From contig NZ_CP033069.1 in NCBI RefSeq assembly GCF_003669015.1, positions 3,792,501 to 3,856,500 of the forward strand: DNA of 64,000 nucleotides. Direction: 5' to 3'. The notes beneath the pieces are model-generated. The model did not search any database, had not been told where the DNA came from, and worked only from the letters and a program-made list of their open reading frames with translations. The DNA is from Acidovorax sp. 1608163. Lineage in GTDB: Bacteria; Pseudomonadota; Gammaproteobacteria; Burkholderiales; Burkholderiaceae_C. Shown here in pieces: positions 1-9,123 of the stretch. A program made the translations under genes and the position numbers. Each line of letters opens with the position of its first letter. Position 1 is the first letter of the stretch.

Positions 1-606
1 TGGGGGCAGCGCCCACAGTTGCAAAGATTGGTTCGCTCCTTCCTGAAAGCCCCCCACCCTCTGCAACACCAGCTTGTGGTTTGTCGGGTCGAAGGTCACC
101 AACATGGAGGCATCGGCCTTGTCGTCGGCCAGCACCGCCACGTACTGGATCTGCGGCGTGGCTTGCAGCTGCTGCTGCAAAGCGGCAATCTGTGCGCTGG
201 TGGTGGCCTGCAGGCCGCCATGGGCTTGCAGGCCCACCACCACCGCCGCCAGTGTGGCCACGGCCCCTGCCAAAGCCGCGCCGCGCCACACCCACAGGGT
301 GCGCCACCAGCCCACGGGCTCAGGGCCTGCCGTGCGTTCCATGCGTGCTGCCGCCATGGCGTGCTGGGCTTTGTCGGCCTGCACCAGGTTATGGATGCGC
401 ACCCACACGGCCGGGTCTGGCGTGCTGCCCGGCTGCAGCTCGGCCAGGCCGGACCAGTGGGTTTGCCACACCAGCGCTGCAGCGCGCACGCTGGCGTGTT
501 CGCGGGCCAGGGATTCAAAACGGCGGCGCGCGCCGCCGCGCAGCGTGCCCAGGGCGTAGCTGGCAGCCAGGCGCTGCAGCAATTCAGGGTGTTGGGTGAT
601 GTTCAC
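1..606 (-). CDS. anti-sigma factor, RskA-like (3' end cut by window edge)
   Basis: This is the partner of the sigma gene just upstream on the same strand. I translated 202 codons from a GTG at 604-606; the frame runs off the window at base 1. Residues 1-85 form a soluble, helix-rich N-terminus that would bind the sigma factor. One membrane segment lies at about residues 108-127. The periplasmic part ends at the window edge in LQLWALPP, a motif typical of the C-terminal domain of anti-sigma-K (RskA) proteins. A GAGAGG sequence nine bases before the GTG is a good ribosome site, and the gene starts 13 bases after the sigma stop, so the two are probably cotranscribed. The family is known to hold an ECF sigma factor at the membrane until a signal arrives. 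The signal here is unknown. Confidence 0.82.
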   Translation of the reverse strand, partial: MNITQHPELLQRLAASYALGTLRGGARRRFESLAREHASVRAAALVWQTHWSGLAELQPGSTPDPAVWVRIHNLVQADKAQHAMAAARMERTAGPEPVGWWRTLWVWRGAALAGAVATLAAVVVGLQAHGGLQATTSAQIAALQQQLQATPQIQYVAVLADDKADASMLVTFDPTNHKLVLQRVGGFQEGANQSLQLWALPP

Positions 607-619
607 AGCAGAGGGCCTC

Positions 620-1195
620 TCACACGTAACGCGCCATGCAGTTGCGCAACTGGTCCAGCCCACGCCGTATCCAGGTCTTGACGGTGCCCAGCGGCAGCTT
701 GAGTTGCTCGGCCAGCTCGCCGTGGCTTTGGTCGCGCAGATACGCCAGGCTGACGACTTCGCGCTGCTTACCATCGAGCTTGGCAAGGCATTGGTGCAGC
801 GCGAAGGCCTGCTCGCTGGCCTCGGTCACGTCCATGGGGTTGGCGCCGTCGCCCTCCAGCGTGTCCGACAACAGGTCGTCCAGTTCATCGGTCACATCGC
901 TGCGGTCGGTTGTGCGCTTGCGCAGGGCATCCAGTGCCCGGCTGCGCACGATGAGCCCCATCCAGGCCATGGGCGGACTGAGCGACGCGCGGTAGCTGCC
1001 CGCCCCGCGCCAGATGGCCACGAAGGCGTCCTGCAGCACGTCTTCTGCGGCATCGCGCTGGCGCACGATGCGCAGCGCCAAACCAAACAGTTTGGACGAA
1101 GTGCGCTCATACAGGGCCTTGAGGGCCGAGTCGTCTTGCGCTGCCACGCGGTCGATGAGTTCCATGAGTTCGCGATCGGAGTGGAGGGTGCTCAT
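620..1195 (-). CDS. ECF-family RNA polymerase sigma factor (SigK-like)
   Basis: The product is a 191-residue sigma-70 family factor of extracytoplasmic-function size, with only regions 2 and 4. Region 2 contains DAAEDVLQDAFVAIW. Region 4 is a helix-turn-helix ending in LPLGTVKTWIRRGLDQL. I chose the ATG at 1193-1195 (MSTLHSDRE) because the longer open frame upstream adds 39 residues without family resemblance. The gene precedes an RskA-type anti-sigma gene on the same strand, the normal order for this family. A DUF3455 lipoprotein gene sits on the opposite strand across a 330-base gap, a plausible target, though I cannot identify the promoter motif. Confidence 0.88.
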   Translation of the reverse strand: MSTLHSDRELMELIDRVAAQDDSALKALYERTSSKLFGLALRIVRQRDAAEDVLQDAFVAIWRGAGSYRASLSPPMAWMGLIVRSRALDALRKRTTDRSDVTDELDDLLSDTLEGDGANPMDVTEASEQAFALHQCLAKLDGKQREVVSLAYLRDQSHGELAEQLKLPLGTVKTWIRRGLDQLRNCMARYV

Positions 1196-1525
1196 GCGCC
1201 CATTGTCTTGGATAAGCGCCCTTGCAGACACCACGGCGGCGTCCATTGCCAAGTTAAGGCGCATAGCTGCATTACCCGAACCGGCCAATGCCTGCACAAC
1301 GGATACGGGCACAGCACCCCTCTGGATTCAACGCAACGGCCTCACCCACACCGCTTTTCAAAAGAATATTTAAAAAGAGCACTTTTTGAATCCACTCTCC
1401 ATCGGCCTGCGTATAGCCCTTCGTCACCGGAAAAAATGCTGCAGAGCCCGCCTTGAGCGGATGGTCCACCCTGCCTGCAGTGCGATTTCGGTGCGCTCTA
1501 CCCAACCCCTCCCAAGGAAGCCACC
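1196..1525. other. intergenic region between sigma gene and DUF3455 gene
   Basis: This 330-base gap separates divergent genes and must hold both promoters. I see no convincing -35/-10 pair or ECF-type motif. A ribosome site (CAAGGAAG, about 1511-1518) precedes the plus-strand gene. The string TTGGATAAGCGC at about 1209-1220 matches half of the dispersed palindrome found elsewhere in the window, possibly by chance. Confidence 0.4.
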
Positions 1526-2089
1526 ATGCAAGCACGCACCCCTTTGATCGCCACGACCCTGCTGGCCGCCACCGCCCTGACGGCCTGTGGCTCCATGGCC
1601 CCCGCCACCCCGATGCCCGCGTTCAACCAGAGCACCTTGCCCGCTGCAGTGCAAGTGCCGGCAGGCCAACGCATTGCCCTGGAAACCGTGGGCACGGGCA
1701 GCATCACCTACGAGTGCCGGGCCAAGAAAGACATGCCCAGCGACTTTGAGTGGGTGTTTGTGGGGCCCGATGCCCAGCTGATGGACCGCGCAGGCAAAGC
1801 CATAGGCCGCTACTTTGGCCCACCGGCCACCTGGGAGAGCAACGATGGCTCCAAGGTCACGGCCACGCAGGTGGCAGTGGCCCCCGCAGGTGCGGGCAAC
1901 ATCCCGCTCCAACTGGTCAAGGCCAACCCCGCCATGGGCATGGGCGCCATGCAGGGCGTGACCTACATCCAGCGCGTGGCCACCCAGGGCGGCGTGGCAC
2001 CCGCCATGGCTTGCGCTGCTGGCAATGCGGGGCAAAAGCAAGTGGTGAAGTACCAGGCCGACTACATCCTCTGGAAGGCCGCGTCTTGA
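1526..2089 (+). CDS. DUF3455 domain lipoprotein
   Basis: This is a 187-residue exported protein of the DUF3455 family, whose function is not known. The N-terminus is a lipoprotein signal peptide: a hydrophobic stretch followed by the lipobox LTAC, with Cys21 as the lipidation site. The mature part has the features I associate with this family: an early LPAAVQVPAGQ stretch, a WVFVGPDAQL strand and a late YIQRVATQGGVAP segment. The ATG is preceded by an AAGGAAG ribosome site. It stands alone between the divergent sigma/anti-sigma pair and a convergent lactate dehydrogenase gene. Family members often lie beside sigma/anti-sigma modules, so control by the neighbouring ECF sigma factor is a reasonable inference. 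Confidence 0.82.
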   Translation: MQARTPLIATTLLAATALTACGSMAPATPMPAFNQSTLPAAVQVPAGQRIALETVGTGSITYECRAKKDMPSDFEWVFVGPDAQLMDRAGKAIGRYFGPPATWESNDGSKVTATQVAVAPAGAGNIPLQLVKANPAMGMGAMQGVTYIQRVATQGGVAPAMACAAGNAGQKQVVKYQADYILWKAAS

Positions 2090-2134
2090 TAAGCCCTGTG
2101 GGCCGCATCGCCCTGACCGGGGCCTGAAAGCACA

Positions 2135-2155
2135 AGCCCCGCTTTAGGCGGGGCT
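2135..2155 (+). terminator. hairpin after the DUF3455 gene
   Basis: AGCCCCGC and GCGGGGCT form a perfect 8-bp stem around TTTAG, 46 bases past the stop codon. It lies between convergent genes. There is no T-run, so it may be a weak or factor-assisted terminator. Confidence 0.5.
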
Positions 2156-2200
2156 GGCAGCAGGGCGGCTTGTCACGGCGCCATCGCCTTTTCAATCAAG

Positions 2201-3367
2201 TCAAAGGCGAGGAATAGTGCCCGGCAACAGCACGCTACTGTCGACGTTGTTGATGTTGGTGTGGCCACAAAACGCCATGGTGATGTCCAGCTCTTTCTGG
2301 ATGATCTGCAGCGCGCGCGTCACACCTGCCTCGCCATACGCGCCCAGGCCATACAGAAAGCCGCGGCCGATCAGCGTGCCCTGCGCGCCCAGCGCGCGGG
2401 CTTTAAGCACGTCTTGCCCGCTGCGAATGCCGCCGTCCATCCACACCTCGATGTCTTTGCCTGCGGCTTCTGCAATGTGAGGCAGCGCGGCGATGGACGA
2501 TGGTGCGCCGTCGAGCTGACGGCCACCGTGGTTGCTGACGATGAGCGCATCGGCACCGCTGTTGACAGCCAGGCGCGCGTCTTCGGCATCCATGATGCCC
2601 TTCAAGATCAGCTTGCCGCCCCAGCGCTTCTTGATCCACTCCACATCGCCCCAGTTGAGCTGCGGGTCAAACTGCTCGGCCGTCCACGACGACAGCGAAG
2701 ACAAATCGCCAACACCCTTGGCGTGGCCCACGATGTTGCCGAAGCTGCGGCGCTTGGTACCCAGCATGCCCAGGCACCAGCGCGGCTTGGTGGCCAGGTT
2801 GATGAGGTTGGCGAGGGTGGGCCTGGGCGGGGCCGAGAGGCCGTTCTTGATGTCCTTGTGACGCTGGCCCAGGATCTGCAGGTCCAGCGTGAGCTGCAGG
2901 GCCGAGCAGTTGGCGGCCTTGGCGCGGTCGATCAGGCGGTTGATGAAATCGCGGTCGCGCATCACATACACCTGGAACCAGAACGGGTGGCGGCCCGTGT
3001 GCTCGGCAATGTCCTCGATGGAGCAGATGCTCATGGTGGACAGCGTGAACGGGATGCCGAACGCCTTGGCCGCCTTGGCGCCGAGGATTTCACCATCAGC
3101 GTGCTGCATGCCGGTGAGGCCCGTGGGCGCAATGGCCACGGGCATGGCCACATCCTGCCCCACCATGGTGGTGCGGGTGCTGCGGCCTTCCATGTTGACG
3201 GCCACGCGCTGGCGCAGCTTGATGCCCTGAAAGTCGGCCTGGTTAGAGCGGTAAGTGCCTTCGGTGTACGAGCCCGAGTCCGCATAGTCGTAGAACATGC
3301 GCGGCACACGGCGCTGGGCAACGACCCGCAGGTCTTCGATACAGGTGATTTTGGACAGGTCAGGCAC
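2201..3367 (-). CDS. lldD: FMN-dependent L-lactate dehydrogenase / alpha-hydroxy-acid oxidase
   Basis: This 388-residue enzyme belongs to the FMN-dependent alpha-hydroxy-acid dehydrogenase family, which oxidises L-lactate or a related 2-hydroxy acid and, in LldD-type members, passes electrons to the quinone pool. The active-site motif SNHGGRQLDG is present, with the catalytic base at His280 and substrate-binding Arg283. MFYDYADSG near residue 24 and MDGGIRSGQDVLKA near the end are also typical. I chose the GTG at 3365-3367 because GGAG lies seven bases upstream and the product then begins VPDLSKITC as in relatives; an ATG at 3415 would add 16 unsupported residues. No permease or regulator is adjacent, so the substrate is not fixed by context. 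Confidence 0.88.
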   Translation of the reverse strand: MPDLSKITCIEDLRVVAQRRVPRMFYDYADSGSYTEGTYRSNQADFQGIKLRQRVAVNMEGRSTRTTMVGQDVAMPVAIAPTGLTGMQHADGEILGAKAAKAFGIPFTLSTMSICSIEDIAEHTGRHPFWFQVYVMRDRDFINRLIDRAKAANCSALQLTLDLQILGQRHKDIKNGLSAPPRPTLANLINLATKPRWCLGMLGTKRRSFGNIVGHAKGVGDLSSLSSWTAEQFDPQLNWGDVEWIKKRWGGKLILKGIMDAEDARLAVNSGADALIVSNHGGRQLDGAPSSIAALPHIAEAAGKDIEVWMDGGIRSGQDVLKARALGAQGTLIGRGFLYGLGAYGEAGVTRALQIIQKELDITMAFCGHTNINNVDSSVLLPGTIPRL

Positions 3368-3521
3368 GCTCTCACTCCGTGTAAGGGGACAGCGCAGCAT
3401 GGTAGACGCAGCCACCGCACCAGGCCATCAAAATTATTTGCGGGGCCTTGCAACAAATTTCCAAAGCCGAGGACGCACCTGCAGACCCGTGCGGCGGGTA
3501 CGCAGTCACATCAACAAGATC

Positions 3522-5795
3522 TCAGGCCAAGGCCGCCTGCTGCACCACCAGCCTGGGCGGCTGGCCTGTGCCTTCGTATAAGCGCACCTGGTTGCGGCCA
3601 GCCTGTTTGGCCGCGTACATGGCCGCATCAGCGTGGCGGGTCAGCTCGTCCAGGTCGCGCCCATGCTCGGGGTACAGGCTGATCCCGCCGCTCAGGCCCA
3701 TGGGCACAGCCACACCTTGCAGCATGAACGGTGCCTCGCATTGCGCCATGATTTTGCGGGCCACCACCGTGGCCTGTTGCGCGTTGCCAATGCCGGGCAG
3801 CAGCAGCACAAACTCATCGCCCCCCTGGCGGCAGACGGTGTCTGTCTGGCGCACGGCAGCCTGCAGGCGCTGCGCCCACTGCACCAGCAGTTGGTCACCC
3901 ACATCGTGGCCCATGGCGTCGTTGACCTGTTTGAAGCCGTCCAGGTCCAGGTACAGCACCCCCACATGCTTGCCATCGCGCTGGGCCTGGGCAATGGCTT
4001 GCTGGGCACGGTCTTGCAGCAGCACCCGGTTGGGCAAGTCCGTCAGCGCGTCATAGTGCGCCAGCCGCGCCATGCGTGCGGCCATGGCCACGGCCTGCGT
4101 CACGTCGCGCAACACGGCAACGGCCCCCGTCACGTGGCCATGGCGGTCGGCAATCGGGCTGGCCGAGAGCTCTACATCAAAGCGCTGTTGGGTGGCGCGG
4201 TGCTCGACCACGCCACGGGTGGCCGCCATGGGCCGGTCGTTCTGCATGGCGGTGCGCAGGGGGCTGTCCAGCTCCACCTCCGCATCGGTGGGCAGCAGGC
4301 GAATGACATCGTCCACATCACGGCCCGCCGCATCAAAGCCTTGCCAGCCGGTCAACCGCTGTGCCACGGGGTTCAGATAGGTCACGTGGCCTGCGGCGTT
4401 GCAGCACACCACGGCATCGCCAATCGACTGCAAGGTCAGGCGCATCAGCTCCTTTTCCTCAAACAGCTGGTCTTCCATGTGCTTGCGGTCGGTGATGTCG
4501 GTGAGCTGGATGAACAGGCCAAGCACCTGCTCGCCATCGCGCTCGGGGGTGTAGGAAACGATGACGTGGCGCGCCATGCCCTGCTTGTCGGTCAACGTAG
4601 TTTCAAACACCTGGGGTTCACCCTCCAGCGCCTTGCGCAGCAGGGGTTCGGTGTAGCCAAAACGCTTGGAGCCCAGCATCTCGCTCATGTGCATGCCGCG
4701 CAGCTTCTCAAGCGGCACGCCAAACCAGATCTCATGCGCCTGGTTGCCAAAGCGGTTGTACAGGTTGGCATCCCACGACCCCACCACCGACGGAATGCTG
4801 TGCAAGATGGTGCTCATGTCCCGCTCGGCCCGGTGCAGCCGAGCACTGATCGCCTGGCGGCGCTGCAACTCGCGGCTGAACAGCACGGCCAGCGCCATGC
4901 ACGACAGCATCAGCAGCAGCGTGAACATGCCCAGACCCCAGGCAGAACGGGTCCATTTGCTCTCGATGGTGGAGCGGGCCTGCGCCACATTCAAAATCAG
5001 GGGAAAGCGGCCCACACGGGTGAAGGAGTAAGAGCGCTCCACGCCGTCCAGCTCGGCCAGGCCGACAAACGAGCCCTGGTTTTCTTTTTGGAAGCGCAGC
5101 ATGTTGGCCGAACCGGCAATGCTCTTGCCCACGTCCAGATCACCATAGGGAAAGCGCGACACGATGATGCCGTCGGCCCGGAACAGGTTGACGCCGCTGT
5201 TGTCGCCCAGGTTCACCGAAGCGAAAAGCTCGTTGAAGTAACTCAAGCGCACCGCGCTCAGCACAACGCCAGCGAAGGCACCGTCCGGCGTGTGATAGGC
5301 CCGCGCCATGGGCAGCGAGTTCAGCTGCGACACCCTAGAGGGCACCGGCTTGCCAATGAACAGGCCTTCATGCCGCCCGTCCTTGAAGGCGCGAAAGTAG
5401 TCGCGGTCTGCAAAATTGGCCTTGCGCGGCTCGCTGAAGCCCGAGTCCAGAATGATGTCACCCTGGGCGTTGAGCACCAGCACATCACCCAGCCCCTGCA
5501 GGCGCATCAGGCCTTCAAAACGCACTTGCTGGCGCAACTGCGCGGTCGAAGACAGGTCCTTCACGCGCTCCAGCTCCGAAGCCACACTCAGCAAAGATTG
5601 GTCCACAGCGTCCAGCGTCCACTCCAGCGAGCGCGACAGGGTGCCCACCAGGTTGGCATTGGCCTGCAGGGCGTAGTTCCACTCGTCGTTGCGCAGCGTC
5701 CAGAGGGTACGCACCGTCAGGGCGCCAATCCCCAGGGAAAGCAACAAGGCCAGCCAGAGCAGGCGGTGAGAGAGGGACTTGCGAGACTGCGGCAT
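3522..5795 (-). CDS. membrane diguanylate cyclase with PAS domains (GGDEF)
   Basis: The product is a 757-residue sensor that should make cyclic di-GMP. A first membrane helix lies at about residues 12-30 and a second near 285-310; the roughly 250 residues between look like a periplasmic dCache-type ligand-binding domain. Two PAS-like regions follow (about 325-445 and 450-570), and the last 180 residues are the cyclase domain. The catalytic GGDEF is intact at residues 658-662, and the product-inhibition site RQTD is at 649-652, nine residues before it, so feedback control is likely. No EAL or HD-GYP phosphodiesterase domain is present. The gene is single; its signal cannot be deduced. Confidence 0.92.
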   Translation of the reverse strand: MPQSRKSLSHRLLWLALLLSLGIGALTVRTLWTLRNDEWNYALQANANLVGTLSRSLEWTLDAVDQSLLSVASELERVKDLSSTAQLRQQVRFEGLMRLQGLGDVLVLNAQGDIILDSGFSEPRKANFADRDYFRAFKDGRHEGLFIGKPVPSRVSQLNSLPMARAYHTPDGAFAGVVLSAVRLSYFNELFASVNLGDNSGVNLFRADGIIVSRFPYGDLDVGKSIAGSANMLRFQKENQGSFVGLAELDGVERSYSFTRVGRFPLILNVAQARSTIESKWTRSAWGLGMFTLLLMLSCMALAVLFSRELQRRQAISARLHRAERDMSTILHSIPSVVGSWDANLYNRFGNQAHEIWFGVPLEKLRGMHMSEMLGSKRFGYTEPLLRKALEGEPQVFETTLTDKQGMARHVIVSYTPERDGEQVLGLFIQLTDITDRKHMEDQLFEEKELMRLTLQSIGDAVVCCNAAGHVTYLNPVAQRLTGWQGFDAAGRDVDDVIRLLPTDAEVELDSPLRTAMQNDRPMAATRGVVEHRATQQRFDVELSASPIADRHGHVTGAVAVLRDVTQAVAMAARMARLAHYDALTDLPNRVLLQDRAQQAIAQAQRDGKHVGVLYLDLDGFKQVNDAMGHDVGDQLLVQWAQRLQAAVRQTDTVCRQGGDEFVLLLPGIGNAQQATVVARKIMAQCEAPFMLQGVAVPMGLSGGISLYPEHGRDLDELTRHADAAMYAAKQAGRNQVRLYEGTGQPPRLVVQQAALA

Positions 5796-6246
5796 GCCTG
5801 ACTAGCTTGCAGCCGTGCCCCGCAGCACCTGCAGGGTGCTGCACAAAACGCCAGTGCAGCCTTGGCAAGAATGACGCTGATTGAAAGGCATGGGGAGGCG
5901 GTGCCGCGCACAGAAGAGATGCCCCATTGTAGTGAGCAGGCCACGCCACATCGGTGCAAATTGGCAGGCAAACACCGGCTTGGCGCACCGGTTCAAGCGC
6001 CTGTGCACAAGAGGCACCCCAGAGCCTGCGGACGATCTTCCAGCGGTCGCGCACCGGTCTTTGCGCAATGGCATGCGAGGCCCGGAGTGCCGCCCTCAGC
6101 TCAGCCACCGGCAAGCACCGCAGCGCAGCAGATCGCCCGCAAAGACCCGTGCCCGAAGGATTGGAGCGAATTCCCCTGCGAGGCCGTCAGCAGACTCTTT
6201 CGGGGGCTTTCGGGCTTTGTCGGCTTTTTGCCCGCCGCGCAAACGG
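5796..6246. other. 451-base gap between the cyclase gene and pbpC, no convincing gene
   Basis: Several overlapping frames are open here on both strands, but none has a ribosome site or recognisable product. The only clear structure is GCAGCACC/GGTGCTGC around TGCAG at 5822-5842, upstream of the cyclase start and so perhaps in its leader. The pbpC operon ends into this gap without an obvious T-run terminator. Confidence 0.4.
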
Positions 6247-8673
6247 TCAGCGCGCGCGCTGTGCCGCTGCCTGGGTTGCGCCCGGCGCCACGCCAGCGCC
6301 CCGCACTTCAAAGCGCACAGTGTCCAGCACCCGCCCCTGCGCGTCGGTCAGCTCCAGCGTGTGGCGGCCCGGCCAGGGCAGCCATTCCAGCAGCGGCCCC
6401 CGGCCCAGCGCTTTGCCATCCATGCGCCATGCCACGCGGGCGCCCGCGTCGTCGCTCGCCTTCAGGCGCAGGCGCTGGGCCTGGGGGGGGATGTCCGGGT
6501 CCAGCGCAATGATCGTGCCCTGGACCGGCATCGCGATACGGGCAGCCTCGGGCGCCACCTCCGCTGATTTAAGACTATTTTTGCCGCTAGCGCTCATGGA
6601 ATAAGCGCTAGCAGCTACATAATTTATAGCAAACAGCGCTTGCTGCGTGCCCTGCACAAACCACTCCTGGCGCGCAGCCTCCAGCGGCATGGGGGGCGTG
6701 CGGCGGCCTGGCTCTGCAGGGCCCGACGCGCCAAAGCGCACCGCCTGCTGCACCAGCCCCTGGGGGGCCCGGGGTGCACGGCTGGGCTGGCGGGCGTGCA
6801 AAAAGCCCATCACCGCCGCCCACACCGGGGCCGCGCCGCTGGTACCGCTCACATCGTGCATGGCCGCGCCACTGGCGTTGCCCACCCACACGCCCACGGT
6901 GTAGCGCTCTGACCAGCCCACCGCCCAGTTGTCGCGCATGTCTTTGCTGGTGCCGGTTTTCACCGCCGTCCAAAAGCGGGTGGCCAGCACGCTGTCGGTG
7001 CCAAAGGTGCGGGCGCGGGCGTTGCCGTCCGACAAAATGTCGCCCACGATGAAGGCGGCACGCGGATCGAGCGCTGGCGTGAACACCGGGCGGGCGCTGG
7101 GCGGCAAAGCCGTGGTGGGGCTGAAGCGCCCCCCGTTGGCCAGTGAGCGAAACACGTTGGTGAGCTGCAGCAGCGGCACCTCCGGGCTGCCCAGCGCCAG
7201 GCTGTAGCCAAAGTAGTCGCCGCTTTCGCGCAGCGGCAACCCCAGTGCCCCCAACTGGCGGTGGAACGCATCGGGCGTGACCATGACCAGCGTGCGCACC
7301 GCAGGCACATTGAGCGAGGCCGCCAGCGCCGTGCGCGCCGACACCCAGCCCTTGAACTGGCGGTCGTAGTTCTGCGGGATGTACAACCCGCCAGAGGTCG
7401 CAATCTGCGCCGATGAATCGTCCACCAGCGACGCCGCCGTGAGCCGCCGCTCTGCAATCGCCTGCGCATACAAAAACGGCTTGAGCGTGGAGCCCGGCTG
7501 GCGCAGAGCCAGCACGCCATCGACCTCGCTGGCCTGGCTCAAGGCGCCGGACGAACCCACCCACGCCAGCACCGCGCCACTGGCGTTGTCCAGCACCAGC
7601 ACGGCGCCGTCTTCCACATTGCGCCCATGCAACTCGCGCAGTTGCTGCTGCAGGCTTTGCACCGCAAACCGCTGCAAGGGCGCGCGCACTGTGGTGCGCA
7701 GCGCCTGCTGGGCAGGGGTGCCCATGGCAGCAGTATTCCCGGCACTGGAGGCCTGGGTTGCCTTCGCAGCCTGTTGGCGCAACGCGTAGCGCGCAAAGTG
7801 CGGTGCGATGCCCTCGGTCGCATCAAAGGCACGGCGCTGCACGGCAGCGGTGGTGAACAGCTCCAGCGCATCGCAGTCGGTTTGCGCAGCACGCGGCTGG
7901 GCTATGGCAGTCTTTGTGGCAGGCTGCATGGCACGCAGCACACCGCAGGCCCTCTGCGCCACCAGGGCGGGCTTGGCATTGGGGGCACGCACCAGGGCCG
8001 CAGCCACCGCAGCCTCGCGGTCGTCCAGGCCATGGGCGGCTTTGCCAAACAGGGTGCGGCTCAGCGCATCAATGCCCACCACCTCACCACGAAACGGCAC
8101 CAGGTTCAGGTAGGCCTCCAGAATCTGGTCCTTGCGCCAGCGCCGGTCCAGCACCTGCGCCGCCACCGTCTGCCCGATCTTTTGCACCACCGAGCGCCCG
8201 CCCGGCCCCTGGCGCCAGTCGCCATCCAGCAGCCCAGCCAGTTGCATGGTGAGGGTGCTGGCCCCCCGCGTGCGCTGGTTCCACAAGTTGCCCCAGGCGG
8301 CGGCCGATGCCGCGCGCCAGTCCACCCCGCTGTGCTCAAAAAACCGCTTGTCTTCGCTCAGCACCAGCGCCGTGCGCAATGCGGGCGACACATCGGCCAG
8401 CGGCACCCACTGGCCCCGGCGCACCGTGGCATCGGTGCGCAGGCGCTGCAGCACCTCACCCTCGGCGGAGAGGATCACCGTGTCGGAGGGTCGGAAGTCG
8501 GCGCGCACCTCGTCATAGGTAGGCAGCGCCCAAGCCACAGGGGCCACCACCAGGCTGGCGAGCAGCACAACCAGCCACGCACCAGATCGCGGCCATGTGG
8601 CGCAGGCACGGCGGGCAGACACTGGCGTCACGGCCTGCCTGTGCAACGCCTGGGCAGCGTGTTCTGGCTTCAC
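6247..8673 (-). CDS. pbpC: penicillin-binding protein 1C
   Basis: This 808-residue bifunctional peptidoglycan synthase has a membrane anchor at about residues 30-50. The glycosyltransferase (GT51) domain follows, with catalytic EDKRFFEH from Glu107 and GASTLTMQLAG near 138-148. The transpeptidase has SxxK at Ser395-Lys398 (GSTLKP) and KTG from Lys572. The C-terminus resembles the BiPBP_C domain. The start is a GTG at 8671-8673 overlapping the TGA of the upstream VOC gene, so translation is probably coupled. It is the last gene of an operon with an alpha-2-macroglobulin, the pairing known from E. coli pbpC-yfhM. Unusually, residues about 682-698, between the transpeptidase and C-terminal domains, are encoded by a copy of the dispersed palindrome. 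Confidence 0.93.
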   Translation of the reverse strand: MKPEHAAQALHRQAVTPVSARRACATWPRSGAWLVVLLASLVVAPVAWALPTYDEVRADFRPSDTVILSAEGEVLQRLRTDATVRRGQWVPLADVSPALRTALVLSEDKRFFEHSGVDWRAASAAAWGNLWNQRTRGASTLTMQLAGLLDGDWRQGPGGRSVVQKIGQTVAAQVLDRRWRKDQILEAYLNLVPFRGEVVGIDALSRTLFGKAAHGLDDREAAVAAALVRAPNAKPALVAQRACGVLRAMQPATKTAIAQPRAAQTDCDALELFTTAAVQRRAFDATEGIAPHFARYALRQQAAKATQASSAGNTAAMGTPAQQALRTTVRAPLQRFAVQSLQQQLRELHGRNVEDGAVLVLDNASGAVLAWVGSSGALSQASEVDGVLALRQPGSTLKPFLYAQAIAERRLTAASLVDDSSAQIATSGGLYIPQNYDRQFKGWVSARTALAASLNVPAVRTLVMVTPDAFHRQLGALGLPLRESGDYFGYSLALGSPEVPLLQLTNVFRSLANGGRFSPTTALPPSARPVFTPALDPRAAFIVGDILSDGNARARTFGTDSVLATRFWTAVKTGTSKDMRDNWAVGWSERYTVGVWVGNASGAAMHDVSGTSGAAPVWAAVMGFLHARQPSRAPRAPQGLVQQAVRFGASGPAEPGRRTPPMPLEAARQEWFVQGTQQALFAINYVAASAYSMSASGKNSLKSAEVAPEAARIAMPVQGTIIALDPDIPPQAQRLRLKASDDAGARVAWRMDGKALGRGPLLEWLPWPGRHTLELTDAQGRVLDTVRFEVRGAGVAPGATQAAAQRAR
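6583..6630. repeat. dispersed palindrome copy inside pbpC
   Basis: GCTAGCGCT (6586-6594) and AGCGCTAGC (6604-6612) form a perfect 9-bp stem, flanked by the AGCTA...TTTATAGC tail also seen in intergenic copies. Here it is read through in frame as part of pbpC and adds no stop codon. Confidence 0.85.
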
Positions 8674-9056
8674 GCGGGAGCGTGGCACACCGCTTCGATG
8701 TTGTGCCCGTCCGGGTCCAGCACGAAAGCGCCGTAGTAATGGGGGTGGTAATGCGCCCGGATACCGGGCGCACCGTTGTCCCGACCGCCGGCCGCCAGGG
8801 CGGCCGCGTAAAACTGGTCCACCTGCAACCGGCTGTCCACACGGAATGCCACATGGACGCGGGTGGGTGGCACCGCGCTGCCGGTGATCCAAAAATCCGG
8901 CTTGGGCGGAACACCAAAACCCGCGTGGTCTGTGGTACCCGTCTGGGCCGCAGAAACCTCCATCACCAGCGCATAGCCGAGGGGCGCCAACGCTTGCTGA
9001 TAGAACGCGCGGCTTTTGGCAAAGTCCGTGGCGGTGATGCCGATGTGATCGATCAT
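8670..9056 (-). CDS. VOC (glyoxalase/bleomycin-resistance fold) family protein
   Basis: A 128-residue single-domain protein of the vicinal-oxygen-chelate superfamily. It starts MIDHIGITATD, with the usual first metal-ligand His at position 4, continues with RVHVAFRVDS in the middle and ends in FVDPDG-like FVLDPDGHNIEAV, where the final Glu is the typical second-half ligand. Family members bind a divalent metal and act on varied small substrates, so the reaction cannot be named. The gene lies 67 bases after the alpha-2-macroglobulin gene and overlaps the GTG start of pbpC by four bases. It is thus embedded in an envelope-defence operon where such a protein is not usually expected. Confidence 0.88.
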   Translation of the reverse strand: MIDHIGITATDFAKSRAFYQQALAPLGYALVMEVSAAQTGTTDHAGFGVPPKPDFWITGSAVPPTRVHVAFRVDSRLQVDQFYAAALAAGGRDNGAPGIRAHYHPHYYGAFVLDPDGHNIEAVCHAPA

Positions 9057-9123
9057 GGCGATACGGTCTCCGTAGTGGCCTGTTCAAGCCGCTGCAAACT
9101 GCTGGACATGGGCGCACGGGCTA

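Noticed and set aside
5862..6567. Overlapping plus-strand open frames between the cyclase and pbpC genes
   Set aside because: They lack ribosome sites and domains, and their 3' halves are antisense to pbpC.
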